Below are positions 52,281 to 62,417 of a stretch of 64,000 nucleotides of DNA, piece by piece. Under the pieces are notes generated by a model. It worked only from the letters and a program-made list of their open reading frames with translations, was not told where the DNA came from and made no database searches. The position numbers and the translations under genes were made by a program. The stretch covers positions 3,162,001 through 3,226,000 of the forward strand of contig OZ220486.1 of NCBI GenBank assembly GCA_965116115.1. Direction: 5' to 3'. The DNA is from JAPOXR01 sp965116115. Its GTDB lineage: Bacteria; Pseudomonadota; Alphaproteobacteria; Rhodobacterales; Rhodobacteraceae. The stretch's first letter is position 1. Each line of letters begins with the position of its first letter.

Positions 52281-52857
52281 CCGCCTTCATGCTTCCTTTT
52301 ATGATGCCCGGTTTGGCTTTTCAACTCGCGCCGCGCTCCTGTCCGCTGCACGGCCGTCCTGCTGCTGCCTCCATCCACGCGCATTCCACCGGCAGGAGGA
52401 GAGGCTGGCCGTGAGCGGGACGGCGGTCGGCGCTCCAGAGAGAGGGGAACGTTGCCGCCGTTCCCATTCACCTGTCGGAGGAGCACGGCACGATGCAGGC
52501 AGCGATCGCACCGTGCGGCGACGCGCGCACCTATCTCATCCATTTCGTCAGCGGCGGTCTCGACGACGAGCGTTATATCGTGGAACGGTTCCGCTCGCTC
52601 GCGAACGGCAAGATCGTTCCCGCCCAGTCTAGCGGCGCGGCACGCAAGGGCCAGCGCAAGGCCCGGGGCACGATCGTCACCGCGAAGGCGCTTGAGGAGA
52701 TGCGTCCGGCCCGGGACGAGATCATCATCGCGACAGGGATCAAACTTCGGCATTGCGGGTGCAGCTGCGAGGCTAGCGCAGCCTCGGTATCTTCGCCGAC
52801 CGCCGCCAGCGCGGTTGATCGGCCCGCACGTCCTGCCGGCCCAATGCGGTCTGCCGC
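52281..52857. other. Unassigned stretch before the mini-ISAs1
   Basis: About 575 bases. The best frame is on the plus strand from ATG 52493 (MQAAIAPCGDARTYLIHFVS, then DDERYIVERFRSLANGKIVP), which runs about 110 codons before entering the IS. No family recognised; it may be a host gene 5' part cut by the insertion. An antisense frame of similar length also exists. Confidence 0.4.
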
Positions 52858-53256
52858 TAGGGCTTTCGCTTTTGAATTTTTCTGCTTTCCAATCAGCGCA
52901 TTTTGTTCCATCAATGCCTTAACAATGCAAAAACAGGCAAACAGTTGGCGGATTTATCCCATATTTTCAATGGCATCAACGATCCCCGCCGCAGCAACGC
53001 TGCACGGCACGACCTTCATTAAATACTCATGATCGCTCTTCTGACCGTCATATCGGGAGGCGAAACATGCACTGACATGGTCGAATACGGTAAAATCAAG
53101 AGGAAATTCCTGCTTGAGTTCATGGATCTGAAACACGGCACGCCGAGCTGCGACACCTTTTCCGACCTGTTCAACAGCCTGGATCCCGTCGCGCCCGGCA
53201 TCCTTCCCGAGCGTCTTTCCCGCAGCCGGAATGGGAAATTTCAAAAGCGATAGCCC
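52858..53256 (+). mobile_element. Internally deleted mini-ISAs1
   Basis: About 400 bases. The left end (TAGGGCTTTCGCTTTTGA) and the first 350 bases match the full copies, then the sequence jumps to the last 40 bases (GGGAAATTTCAAAAGCGATAG), so most of the transposase gene is gone. The last bases differ (CCCC instead of CCTA). It could be mobilised in trans by an intact ISAs1 elsewhere. Confidence 0.85.
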
Positions 53257-53266
53257 CCCGGCCCGC

Positions 53267-53499
53267 CGTTGAAACCGCCTGCGAGCCGCTTGTAATAGGT
53301 CTGGAAAAGGCGGAGTGAACTCTGTCCGGCTGCCAATCGACACCGGCCAGCGACTGAATCCCGCCGGATTCCCGCCCTTCTCACGACCAGCGGCCCTCGG
53401 AAACGCATTTGCCGGGCACTTGCCGCATCTGCTGCAGCTTGATTCTGACAGAGAGCCGCCGGCTGAACCCGGTGATGCATTTCATAGTTGTACGGGCGA
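53267..53499 (-). repeat. Dispersed repeat, copy B
   Basis: Closely matches 14225-14455 in opposite orientation. It directly abuts the right end of the mini-ISAs1. The shared frame reads RPYNYEMHHRVQPAALC and RQMRFRGPLVVR. Copies lie about 39 kb apart. Confidence 0.75.
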
Positions 53500-53934
53500 T
53501 GGATATTCCGGTTCACTCCCGCCCTTCGCGACCAATTACGGCAATGTGTAAATAGCGCTTTCGGGCAGTTCCCCGTCCGGGTTCAGGAGCCTGCTCGACC
53601 GCCTTGCACTCGCCGGGAGACATCTCCGCTTTTCAGACCGGCGTTGCCCGGCGCCTGCTTGCGTCCTGTCGGCTGTCATCTTCAAAAAACGAAGGCGCGA
53701 ATACCGGCGCATCTGCCGCTCTGAGTAACAATCAGCATGCGGAGGAACACACGGCTGTGCACATGATCTTCTTTATAAACATAGAACTGCGGAACGCTCG
53801 CTGCTCCATATTGCCCGAGCCTTTGCCGCATGAAATCCGCCGCGCCCGGGTCTGACATGAAACCGGACAGCTGCATGACATGCGCGGACAGCCCGGTCTG
53901 TCCGCGATCCGAGGGATCGGGGCACAACATGGCA

Positions 53935-54215
53935 TCAAAGGAGAGACAGCAGCCGAGACCCGCTGTTTCCTGATGAACGGACCGATGACGCCGGAGTAGC
54001 TGACGGGCGCCGTGCGGTCACGCCGGCGGATCGGGAACTCCCTGCATCAGGCACTGGACATGATCATAAATGACTGTCAGCGCGGCAGCATGGGAATGGA
54101 CCCCGGTGATGATGCAGCGTATCGCTCTGAACACAGGGCGCGATATCCCGGGAAAAGATATCAATGAGAAACAAGCTGAAACGCGCCGGATGGAACGATA
54201 GTCTCCTGCATGGAG
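53935..54215 (+). mobile_element. Old ISAs1-like transposase scar
   Basis: Degenerate frames read ETRCFLMNGPMTPE, IGNSLHQALDMIINDCQRG and MRNKLKRAGWNDSLLHGA. These match the C-terminal region of ISAs1/H-repeat transposases (RYFIM, ENSLHW-LDV, and the RKRAGW-type end). It is more diverged than the other copies, so an older insertion of a different lineage. The DNA from 53500 to 53934 and from 54216 to 54393 shows nothing recognisable. Confidence 0.55.
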
Positions 54216-54393
54216 CTCATCAGAACCCCTGCGTGCAGCGTAAGCGAAAAAATCAACAGCAACAACCTCGGCTTGAACAGTCAATGCAGTATCGACCCGG
54301 CGTTACAATCTGTTATACAGGGAAAACCCAGGCAAGCCGCCGCAGCGGCATAAATCGCATATACGGCTTGGAACTGCAGAATTTCCCGACAGC

Positions 54394-55161
54394 ATGGCAA
54401 ATTTCGATCATATCCGTTTTCTTTCGAGCGATACGCCCTTCGCAGTGGAATCCCGGAAGCGTCTGACAGAAATCTACGGCGACGCCTCCGAGGACAGCGC
54501 CGATGTCATCGTCGCGCTCGGCGGCGACGGATTCATGCTGCAGACCTTGCATAAAGCCCGCAGTCTGAACTGCCCTGTCTACGGCATGCACAGAGGAACC
54601 ATCGGATTCCTCATGAACGGCTACGAAGAAGAGAACCTGCGCGGCCGTCTTGCCGCCGCCGAAGAGGAAGTGATCAATCCTCTCGCCATGCGGGCGGTCG
54701 ACCACAGCGGCGACACTCATGCCGCGCTGGCGATCAATGAAGTCTCGCTCATCCGCGCCGGTCCGCAGGCATTGCGGCTGCGGATTTCCGTTGACGGCAA
54801 GGTGCGCCTTGAGGAACTGATCTGTGACGGAGCGATCATATCCACGCCAGCGGGGTCCACGGCCTATAATTATTCGGCGCACGGGCCGATCCTGCCCATA
54901 GGCTGCGATGTGCTGGCCCTGACCCCGATGGCCGCATTCCGCCCGCGGCGCTGGCGGGGCGCTCTCCTGCCGAAATCAGCCCGTGTCCGTTTTGATGTTC
55001 TGGATCCCGCGGCAAGACCTGCCATGGCGGACGCTGATGCCCGTTCCGCCCGCGGCATTGTGTCAGTTGAAGTGGCGAGCGAACCATCCGTGGGCCACCG
55101 CATATTGTTTGACCGCGGCCATGGTCTGGAAGAGCGGCTGCTGAGGGAACAATTCCTTTGA
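54394..55161 (+). CDS. nadK: NAD kinase
   Basis: 255 aa. Phosphorylates NAD to NADP. VIVALGGDGFMLQTLHKARS (GGDG loop) near residue 38, AINEVSLIRAGPQALRLRI near 112, and IISTPAGSTAYNYSAHGPIL near 150 are diagnostic. ATG 54394 fits the family N-terminus. It opens the core plus-strand run that continues to the window end. Confidence 0.96.
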   Translation: MANFDHIRFLSSDTPFAVESRKRLTEIYGDASEDSADVIVALGGDGFMLQTLHKARSLNCPVYGMHRGTIGFLMNGYEEENLRGRLAAAEEEVINPLAMRAVDHSGDTHAALAINEVSLIRAGPQALRLRISVDGKVRLEELICDGAIISTPAGSTAYNYSAHGPILPIGCDVLALTPMAAFRPRRWRGALLPKSARVRFDVLDPAARPAMADADARSARGIVSVEVASEPSVGHRILFDRGHGLEERLLREQFL

Positions 55162-55248
55162 GCGGCAGGCGCATGGTCTTCAGCCGTTTCAGCGCGCCGC
55201 CCGGGCCTGCCGCGCTGACGCCGGTCCATTACCCGGCGCGGAGCGGCC

Positions 55249-55485
55249 GTGCCGGCACAGTCGGCGGAGTGTCCGTTCTTCCGAAAAGGCGGTGACCGGC
55301 TCCGCAATTTCCAGGACGGCAGAGACGTCACAAGTTTCAGCGGCGGAATGAAATTTGAAGCTCCCGCGATCACGCGGTACGGTGGCTGCGAGGTTTTTGC
55401 GCCCGGACCGCTGAACGCGGATCTGCAGGCGCTTTTGCATCGCGGACGGTTTCGCCTTATTGCCATGGCCGGAGAAGCAAACTGA
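55249..55485 (+). CDS. Small uncharacterised ORF between nadK and the AI-2E-family gene
   Basis: 78 codons (MPAQSAECPFFRKGGDRLRN ... RFRLIAMAGEAN). No family recognised and no clear ribosome binding site. It fills most of a 338-base gap and ends 14 bases before the next gene. Weakly supported. Confidence 0.3.
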   Translation: MPAQSAECPFFRKGGDRLRNFQDGRDVTSFSGGMKFEAPAITRYGGCEVFAPGPLNADLQALLHRGRFRLIAMAGEAN

Positions 55486-55499
55486 GGAAAGGCCGCGCG

Positions 55500-56579
55500 A
55501 TGGCTTTGTCAGCCCGCATGCAGCTGATCTGCTGGACCGCTGGGACCGCGCTGTTTCTCGCCATCCTCTGGCGGCTGGGAGACGTACTGCTCCCCTTCGT
55601 GGTCGGTCTGGCTCTCGCCTACTTGCTTGATCCGGCGGCGGACCGGCTGGAGCGCTGGGGCCTGTCCCGAATCTGGGCGACAGCGATCATCTCTTCGCTG
55701 AGCCTCTCAATGGTGCTGGTGATCATCATCGCCGTGATTCCGTTCATGGTGGGGCAGCTGTCGCAGTTCACTGACCTTCTGCCGGAAATGTCCAAATCGC
55801 TGCAGAACTGGATCAACGGACTGGCCCGGAAATACGCTCCGGATCTGATCGACGGAGAGTTTCAGCTGACAACCGCGCTGCAGGATTTCGGCGGCGCAGC
55901 CGGCGCAGTCGGCACTGCAGTCGTAGAACGCGTGTTTTCGATCGGAATGGGCGCGGTCAACCTGCTCATGTTCGTGCTCGTCGTTCCAGTCGTCATGATC
56001 TACATGCTGGCCGACTGGGATCTGGCGGTCCGGAGTATCGACAGTTGGCTGCCGCGAGATCATGCGGGGGACATCCGCAGGCTGGCGCACGAAATCGACA
56101 GCGCGCTCGCTGGATTCGTCCGGGGACAGACGACGGTCTGTGCGCTTATCGGCATCTTTTACGCGGTGTCTCTGGAACTGGTCGGATTGAATTTCGGATT
56201 CACCATCGGCATGCTCGCCGGCCTTGCGTCATTCATTCCGTTTTTCGGAGCGATCGGCGGCGGCGCGCTCGCTATCGGAGTCGCGGCGTTTCAGTTCTGG
56301 TCGGACCCTGTCTGGATCATTGCCGTCGCCGCCGTGTTCGCGGCCGGACAGGTGCTTGAGGGGAACATACTGACACCCCGGCTGGTCGGCAAATCCGTCG
56401 GTCTGCACCCGGTCTGGCTTCTGTTCGCCCTGTCAGCTTTCGGCAGCCTGTTCGGCTTCATCGGCATGCTGCTGGCGGTTCCTCTGGCAGCGATCGCCGG
56501 CGTGATTTCGCGCTATGCGCTTGAACGTTACCTCTCCAGCCCGCTTTACAAGGGGCATGGCAAACACGATGCCGACTGA
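55500..56579 (+). CDS. AI-2E family (PerM-like) transporter
   Basis: 359 aa inner-membrane protein with about eight helices. Family features include LPFVVGLALAYLLDPAADRL near residue 30, a periplasmic helical segment in the middle, and FTIGMLAGLASFIPFFGAIG, VLEGNILTPRLVGKSVGLHP and GSLFGFIGMLLAVPLAAI near the C-terminus. The substrate is unproven. Its stop lies inside the hdaA-type gene start region (22-base overlap). Confidence 0.93.
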   Translation: MALSARMQLICWTAGTALFLAILWRLGDVLLPFVVGLALAYLLDPAADRLERWGLSRIWATAIISSLSLSMVLVIIIAVIPFMVGQLSQFTDLLPEMSKSLQNWINGLARKYAPDLIDGEFQLTTALQDFGGAAGAVGTAVVERVFSIGMGAVNLLMFVLVVPVVMIYMLADWDLAVRSIDSWLPRDHAGDIRRLAHEIDSALAGFVRGQTTVCALIGIFYAVSLELVGLNFGFTIGMLAGLASFIPFFGAIGGGALAIGVAAFQFWSDPVWIIAVAAVFAAGQVLEGNILTPRLVGKSVGLHPVWLLFALSAFGSLFGFIGMLLAVPLAAIAGVISRYALERYLSSPLYKGHGKHDAD

Positions 56580-57282
56580 TGAAGTTCTGCCGCCGCCCAT
56601 GGAATTCAGCGCGGCGGCGTCTTTCAACGCCGCGGATTTCGTCCGTTCAGACTGCAACGCGGAAGCCTGCGACGCCGTGCTTCTTGAAGACGGCTGGCCG
56701 GACGGGAGGCTGATCCTCACAGGCCCGGCCCGGTGCGGGAAAACCCATTTGGCGCACATCTGGTCGCAGGCGGCCAAGGCCCGCATTCTAAGCTGCGGCG
56801 ACCTGGCGGAACCGGGCATCGCGGCTGCCGCGCGCGGGGCGGCGGCGGCGGTTCTGAACGCCGACCGGTCTGCCGGAAACAGCGAACAGGAGGCCGGACT
56901 GTTCCATCTGTGCAACGCCGCGGCGGAATCCGGCGGGCTGCTGCTGCTGACATCACGCCGCGATCCGGCGCTCTGGACCGTGCGGCTCGCCGATCTGAAA
57001 AGCCGGGCGCAGGGCAGCCGCTGCGTATCCGTCGGATCTCCCGACGACCGGATGCTGAGGGCGTTGATCATCAAACTGGCCGCGGACCGGCAGATTTCAG
57101 TTGCGCCGAACGTAGCCGACTATATCCTGCCGCGCATGGAACGCACCTTCGAGGCAGCGGAAGCTCTCGTCGCGGAAATTGACCGCCGCTGCCTGGCAAA
57201 GGGCCGCGGAATCTCCCGCACGGCGGCGGCGGAGTCGCTCGCAGCGCTGAATTCAACGACAGTTCGCAAGGAAAATGACTGA
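56557..57282 (+). CDS. hdaA: DnaA-regulatory ATPase-like protein (HdaA/Hda type)
   Basis: 241 aa. AAA+ DnaA-related: Walker A LTGPARCGKTHLAHIW near residue 52, LLLTSRRDPALW (sensor 1) near 130, and LPRMERTFEAAEALVAEIDR near 198. With the sliding clamp, such proteins stimulate ATP hydrolysis by DnaA to prevent re-initiation. The normal Walker B acidic pair looks replaced (AAAVLNADRS), as is common in this group. ATG 56557 is used; 56569 is possible. It overlaps ppk by eight bases. Confidence 0.87.
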   Translation: MANTMPTDEVLPPPMEFSAAASFNAADFVRSDCNAEACDAVLLEDGWPDGRLILTGPARCGKTHLAHIWSQAAKARILSCGDLAEPGIAAAARGAAAAVLNADRSAGNSEQEAGLFHLCNAAAESGGLLLLTSRRDPALWTVRLADLKSRAQGSRCVSVGSPDDRMLRALIIKLAADRQISVAPNVADYILPRMERTFEAAEALVAEIDRRCLAKGRGISRTAAAESLAALNSTTVRKEND

Positions 57283-59482
57283 TACCGGACTGCCCGAAGT
57301 TTCTCATGCAAACGCCGACTTCCTGCACGGTGAATTCCCGCCGCCGGTCGAGATCCCTGTATCCGGCCGCTCGGGGCCGAAACGTTTCTTCAATCGCGAA
57401 CTGTCTTGGCTCGCATTCAACTGGAGGGTGCTTGAAGAAGCGCAGAACTCCGAAGTTCCGCTGCTCGAAAGGGTGCGGTTCCTCGCGATTTCGGCCACCA
57501 ATCTTGATGAATTCTACACCGTCCGGGTCGCCGGTCTTCTGGAACTGGCCGGCGGCGGGAACCAGCCCGCCGCCGCTGACGGCCTTCTGCCCTCTGAACA
57601 GCTTGCAGCCATCGCCACGGACACCCGGAAACTTCTCACCGCGCAGCAGCAGGTCTGGAATTCCCTGAAGTCCGAACTGGACCGGGAGGGCATCTGCCTT
57701 CTGAACAAGTCGGAACTGACAGACAGGGACCGGAAGTATCTGGACGATGTCTTCATCAAATGCGTGTTTCCGATACTGACGCCGCTGGCCATCGATCCGG
57801 CGCATCCATTTCCCTTCATTCCCAATGCCGGCTTCGCGCTGGCGCTGTGGCTGGAAAGCGGCAAGAACCGCCGCGCCCTTCAGGCGCTGATGCTGATTCC
57901 GGAGCAGATCGACCGTTTCACGCGGCTGCCGGACGGAAAACGGGGTGAGGCGCGGTTCATTCCCCTGGAAGAATTGCTGGTGGAAAAAATCGGTTTCGTT
58001 TTCCCGGGCTGCCGGGTCGTCGAGCAGTGCGCATTCCGCATTCTGCGCGACAGCGACCTCGAACTGGAGGAGGAAGCCGAAGATCTGGTCCGCGAATTTG
58101 AAATCGCGCTGAAACGGCGGCGGCGCGGCGATGTCATCCATCTGTCGCTGACGGGCGGCGGCAAGGGCGGCCTCGCCCAACTGGTGAAAAAAGAGCTGGA
58201 AATGAAAGACGGCGACATTTTCTCTCTCCAAGGAATGGTCGGACTGGCGGATCTCAAAGAATTGGTTCTGGGCAGCCGCGCCGATTTGCTGTGGCCGATG
58301 TTTTCGCCGCGGGTTCCGGAAAGAGTCCGCGACCATGACGGCGACATGTTCAGCGCGGTCCGGCAAAAGGACATGCTGCTGCATCACCCTTATGAGACTT
58401 TCGACATGGTCGTGCGGTTTGTCCGGCAGGCCGCCAATGACCCGAAAGTCGTCGCCATCAAACAGACGCTTTACCGGACATCCTACGACAGTCCGATCGT
58501 GGAAGCCCTCTGCGCAGCCGCCGAAAACGGAAAGTCGGTCACCGCTCTGGTTGAGTTGAAAGCCCGCTTCGACGAGGCCGCGAATATCCGTCAGTCCAGG
58601 CGGCTGGAACGGGCCGGGGCACAAGTCGTCTATGGTTTTCTCGATCTGAAAACGCACGCCAAAGTGTCAACTGTGGTGCGGCGCGAAGGCGACCGGCTGG
58701 TGACTTACACCCATTACGGCACCGGCAACTACCATCCTATCACGGCCCGGATCTACACGGATCTGAGTCTGTTCACCTGCAGCGCCGCCGCCGGGAGAGA
58801 CGCCACCAAACTGATCAATTACGTATCCGGCTACGCGCAGCCGGCCAGTCTGGAACGGCTGGCGGTGGCTCCGATCAATCTGCGGAAAATGCTGATAGAA
58901 TGTATCAGCCGCGAGGTGGAGTCGGCGAAGAGGAAAAAACCGGCCGAAATCTGGGCCAAAATGAACTCGCTCATTGATCCGGAAGTCATCCAGAAGCTTT
59001 ATGACGCCAGCGCGGAGGGAGTGAAGATCACGCTTGTCATCCGGGGAATCTGCGGTCTGCGGCCGGGAATCCGCGGTCTTTCGGAAAATATCAGAGTGAA
59101 GTCTGTGGTCGGCCGGTTCCTCGAACATTCCCGCATTGTGTGTTTCGGAAACGGAAAGCGGCTGCCTTCGAAACATGCGAGGGTGTTCATCTCTTCGGCT
59201 GACTGGATGGAGCGCAACCTGAACCGGCGGGTTGAAACGCTGGTGGAAATCGAAAACCCCACGGTCCGAGAGCAGGTTGTCAGCCAGATCATGGCAGCGA
59301 ATCTCGCGGACCAGGCGCAGAGCTGGATTCTGCGGCATGACGGCACCTATATACGGCACCGGGGGGCGGAAAATGAGAAAACGTTCAACTGCCACCGTTT
59401 TTTCCTGGAGAATCCCTCCCTCTCCGGACGCGGCTCCGCCGGCGCCGAGGATGTCATCAAACTTGCGCATTCCGGGGACTGA
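57275..59482 (+). CDS. ppk: Polyphosphate kinase 1
   Basis: 735 aa. Makes polyphosphate from ATP. FNRELSWLAFNWRVLEEAQN near the N-terminus, LLHHPYETFDMVVRFVRQAA near residue 370, the first phospho-His region in DLKTHAKVSTVVRREGDRL, THYGTGNYHPITARIYTDLS, and PSKHARVFISSADWMERNLN with the second His. Complete. It sits between hdaA and ppx, so synthesis and breakdown of polyphosphate are encoded together. Confidence 0.97.
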   Translation: MTDTGLPEVSHANADFLHGEFPPPVEIPVSGRSGPKRFFNRELSWLAFNWRVLEEAQNSEVPLLERVRFLAISATNLDEFYTVRVAGLLELAGGGNQPAAADGLLPSEQLAAIATDTRKLLTAQQQVWNSLKSELDREGICLLNKSELTDRDRKYLDDVFIKCVFPILTPLAIDPAHPFPFIPNAGFALALWLESGKNRRALQALMLIPEQIDRFTRLPDGKRGEARFIPLEELLVEKIGFVFPGCRVVEQCAFRILRDSDLELEEEAEDLVREFEIALKRRRRGDVIHLSLTGGGKGGLAQLVKKELEMKDGDIFSLQGMVGLADLKELVLGSRADLLWPMFSPRVPERVRDHDGDMFSAVRQKDMLLHHPYETFDMVVRFVRQAANDPKVVAIKQTLYRTSYDSPIVEALCAAAENGKSVTALVELKARFDEAANIRQSRRLERAGAQVVYGFLDLKTHAKVSTVVRREGDRLVTYTHYGTGNYHPITARIYTDLSLFTCSAAAGRDATKLINYVSGYAQPASLERLAVAPINLRKMLIECISREVESAKRKKPAEIWAKMNSLIDPEVIQKLYDASAEGVKITLVIRGICGLRPGIRGLSENIRVKSVVGRFLEHSRIVCFGNGKRLPSKHARVFISSADWMERNLNRRVETLVEIENPTVREQVVSQIMAANLADQAQSWILRHDGTYIRHRGAENEKTFNCHRFFLENPSLSGRGSAGAEDVIKLAHSGD

Positions 59483-59512
59483 AAAACCGCGGGCCGGCCG
59501 GAGTCGGCGGGC

Positions 59513-61018
59513 ATGGACGGCATGACCCTCCGCCCGCCGCCGGGCGGAATCGGCGCCGACGGCATGCGGCGGCTGGGAATCATCGATATCGGATCGAATT
59601 CCGTGCGTCTCGTGGTGTTCGACGGCGCGGCGAGATCGCCGGCTTATTTCTTCAACGAAAAGGTGCATTGCGGCCTGGGTGCCTCGCTGTCCCGGACGGG
59701 CAGGCTGGACGCTGAAGGACGGCAAAGGGCGCTGAGAGCCGTCAAACGGTTCGCCCTGCTGTCCGAAGGCATGAATCTGTCGTCGCTGACCGCCGTGGCG
59801 ACGGCCGCCGTGCGCGAAGCGTCCGACGGCCCTGATTTCTGCGGCGATATCAAATCCCGGACCGGAATCGAGATTCTGGTGGTCAGCGGCGAAGAGGAGG
59901 CGCGGCTGGCGGCTCAGGGCGTTTTTCTGGGCTGGCCGGACGCGGAGGGCGTCGTCTGCGATCTCGGCGGCTCGTCCACCGAGCTGGTCGAGGTCTCTAA
60001 CCGCACTATCGGCAGGGCGCTGACCGTGAAGCTCGGACATTTGGCGGTCGGCCTCAACGGATCGCCTGACGAGGTGAAAAAACTGATCCGCCGGACAATT
60101 GCCGGAACCCGGGAACGTCTGGACGGCACATATCACACGCTGTTTCTGGTCGGCGGTTCATGGCGGGTCATCGCGCGGCTGGACATGGAACGGAACCGGT
60201 ATCCTCTCAAAGTTCTGAATGAATACAAAATGACCTGCGAGTCCGCGCTTGCCACCGTGGCTTGGGCCGGAAAGCTGGGAACGGAACGGCTCCGGAAAAA
60301 GGGACTGGTGTCGTCCGGCAGGCTGAGCGGCCTGAAGGCGGGCGGCATGGTCCTGAAAGAACTCATCGCCCAGTTCCGCCCCGGCGAGATCGGCGTTTCC
60401 GGCTACGGCATCCGCGAAGGCATGCTCTACGAGAGGATGCCGGAAGAACTGCGCCGGCGCGACCCGCTGATCGAAGCCTGCCTTCATTCGGAACTGTCGT
60501 CGGCGCGGCTGCCCGGATTCGGCGACAAGCTGTTTCAGTTCGTCAAGCCGCTGTTCAAGTCCCGGTCAGCTGAATTCCACCGCCTCATCCGCGCCGCCTG
60601 TCTGCTGCATGACGTCACATGGCGGGCCCATCCCGATTACCGCGCTGAAATCAGTTTCGACAATGCGACCCGCGCCAATCTGGGCGGCATTGACCATAAG
60701 GGGCGCATCTTCATCGCCCTGGCTTTGTTCCACCGCTACCGGAACGCGCGGGGCGGCCCGCCCGGCGATTATATCGGCCTGCTGTGCCAGGACGCTGCCA
60801 GCCAAGCCGAAATACTCGGCAAGGCGATGCGTTTCGGGGCCATGTTCAGCGCCACGTCCGCCGACAAGATCGGACGGCTGAAATTCCGCGCCAAAAAACA
60901 TGTGCTGACTCTCATTCTGCCGGAATCCTTCAAGGACATATACGGAGAGGTCGTCGAAACCCGGTTCGAGTCGCTTGCAAAAGCAATGGATTGCGAGCCG
61001 GTCGCGGAGATCGTATAG
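59513..61018 (+). CDS. ppx: Exopolyphosphatase (Ppx/GppA family)
   Basis: 501 aa. IIDIGSNSVRLVVFDG near residue 22, TGIEILVVSGEEEARLAAQG near 120, and VVCDLGGSSTELVEVSN near 140 form the actin-like ATPase-fold core. The C-terminal third is an HD-like domain (ACLLHDVTWRAHPDYR). It removes terminal phosphates from polyphosphate or acts on pppGpp. Start ATG 59513 or the ATG at 59563 (MRRLGIIDIG) are both plausible; the shorter looks more family-like. Confidence 0.94.
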   Translation: MDGMTLRPPPGGIGADGMRRLGIIDIGSNSVRLVVFDGAARSPAYFFNEKVHCGLGASLSRTGRLDAEGRQRALRAVKRFALLSEGMNLSSLTAVATAAVREASDGPDFCGDIKSRTGIEILVVSGEEEARLAAQGVFLGWPDAEGVVCDLGGSSTELVEVSNRTIGRALTVKLGHLAVGLNGSPDEVKKLIRRTIAGTRERLDGTYHTLFLVGGSWRVIARLDMERNRYPLKVLNEYKMTCESALATVAWAGKLGTERLRKKGLVSSGRLSGLKAGGMVLKELIAQFRPGEIGVSGYGIREGMLYERMPEELRRRDPLIEACLHSELSSARLPGFGDKLFQFVKPLFKSRSAEFHRLIRAACLLHDVTWRAHPDYRAEISFDNATRANLGGIDHKGRIFIALALFHRYRNARGGPPGDYIGLLCQDAASQAEILGKAMRFGAMFSATSADKIGRLKFRAKKHVLTLILPESFKDIYGEVVETRFESLAKAMDCEPVAEIV

Positions 61019-61060
61019 CCTGCCGGACGCATCGCCGCTGGCCGCCGTCGGAGTCAAATC

Positions 61061-62398
61061 ATGCGCATGTCGAGATATTTCCTGCCTGTCCTCAGGGAAA
61101 CCCCGGCGGAAGCGCAGATCGCGAGTCACCGGCTGATGCTGCGGGCCGGCATGATCCAGCAGGCATCGGCGGGAATTTACTCCTGGATGCCGCTCGGCCT
61201 GCGGGTCCTGAAAAAAATCGAGGCGATTGTTCACGAAGAACAGGCGGCCGCCGGGCATATCCCGTTGCTGATGCCGACTCTGCAGCCGGCCGCGTTGTGG
61301 CAGGAGTCCGGCCGCTATGACGATTACGGAGAGGAAATGCTCCGCGTCACCGACCGGCATGGCCGCAGTCTGGTCTACGGCCCGACCAACGAAGAACTCG
61401 TCACCGACATATTCCGCAGCCACATCAGTTCCTACCGGGATCTGCCGCTGACGCTTTATCATATTCAGTGGAAATTCCGTGACGAAATCCGGCCCCGCTT
61501 CGGCATCATGCGCGGCCGTGAATTCCTGATGAAGGACGGCTACAATTTCGATGTGGACGAAGCGGCCGCGATCCATTCGTACAACCGTCATCTGGCGAGT
61601 TACCTGAGGACCTACGAGCGGATGGGACTGAAGGCCATTCCCATGCGGGCCGCCGCCGGACCTATCGGAGGCCGGCACAGCCACGAATTTCTGGTCCTCG
61701 CCGAGACGGGCGAATCGGAGGTGTTTTTCGACAGCGCCATCCTGGATCTGACCCTCGGCCGCAGCGGGATCAACTTCGACAGCCGCGAGGAATGCGCCGC
61801 CATCTTCGACCGGTGGACGGCACCGTACGCGCGCACCGATGAAACCCATGACCAGGAACTCTTTGAACGGCAGGTTCCCGCCGCGCGGCGGCGGACATCG
61901 CGCGGCATCGAAGTCGGCCAGATATTCTATTTCGGCACGAAATATTCGGAGCCCATGGGCGCCTGCGTAAATAACGCGGACGGGAAACGCGCGCCGGTGC
62001 ACATGGGATCGCACGGAATAGGCGTATCCCGCTTGGCGGGAGCGGTCATTGAAGCCAGCCACGACGAAAAAGGAATCATCTGGCCGGAAGCCGTCGCTCC
62101 CTTCGCCGCCGGAATCATCAACCTCGCGCAGGATGACAGTGCCGTTTGCGGTGTCTGTGAAGAACTGTGCCGCCGCCTCAGAGATCAGGGACTGGAGCCG
62201 CTATATGACGACACGAACGCACGCGCGGGATCCAAGTTCGCAACCATGGACCTGATCGGACTGCCGTGGAGAATCACCGTCGGACCGCGCGGCTTGGCGA
62301 AGGGCGAGGTCGAACTGACGCGGCGGCGCGGCGGCGACACCGTCCGCTGCACTCCCGACGAAGCCGTGAACCGGCTCGCCGCCTGCGGCGCGGAATAA
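61061..62398 (+). CDS. proS: Prolyl-tRNA synthetase, short alphaproteobacterial form
   Basis: 445 aa class II synthetase. LMLRAGMIQQASAGIYSWMP near residue 25, motif 2 RFGIMRGREFLMKDGYNF near 145 and motif 3 GSHGIGVSRLAGAVIEA near 315. It lacks the roughly 180-residue editing insertion of the bacterial long form, as in other alphaproteobacteria. Immediately upstream of lolE. Confidence 0.97.
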   Translation: MRMSRYFLPVLRETPAEAQIASHRLMLRAGMIQQASAGIYSWMPLGLRVLKKIEAIVHEEQAAAGHIPLLMPTLQPAALWQESGRYDDYGEEMLRVTDRHGRSLVYGPTNEELVTDIFRSHISSYRDLPLTLYHIQWKFRDEIRPRFGIMRGREFLMKDGYNFDVDEAAAIHSYNRHLASYLRTYERMGLKAIPMRAAAGPIGGRHSHEFLVLAETGESEVFFDSAILDLTLGRSGINFDSREECAAIFDRWTAPYARTDETHDQELFERQVPAARRRTSRGIEVGQIFYFGTKYSEPMGACVNNADGKRAPVHMGSHGIGVSRLAGAVIEASHDEKGIIWPEAVAPFAAGIINLAQDDSAVCGVCEELCRRLRDQGLEPLYDDTNARAGSKFATMDLIGLPWRITVGPRGLAKGEVELTRRRGGDTVRCTPDEAVNRLAACGAE

Positions 62399-62417
62399 CG
62401 GAGCGCATGCAGCCGAA

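Noticed and set aside
57071..58657. 528-codon antisense frame across ppk
   Set aside because: It mirrors the highly biased codon use of ppk. The plus-strand protein has full Ppk signatures.
60566..62062. 498-codon antisense frame across ppx and proS
   Set aside because: Shadow of two unmistakable plus-strand genes; no motif.
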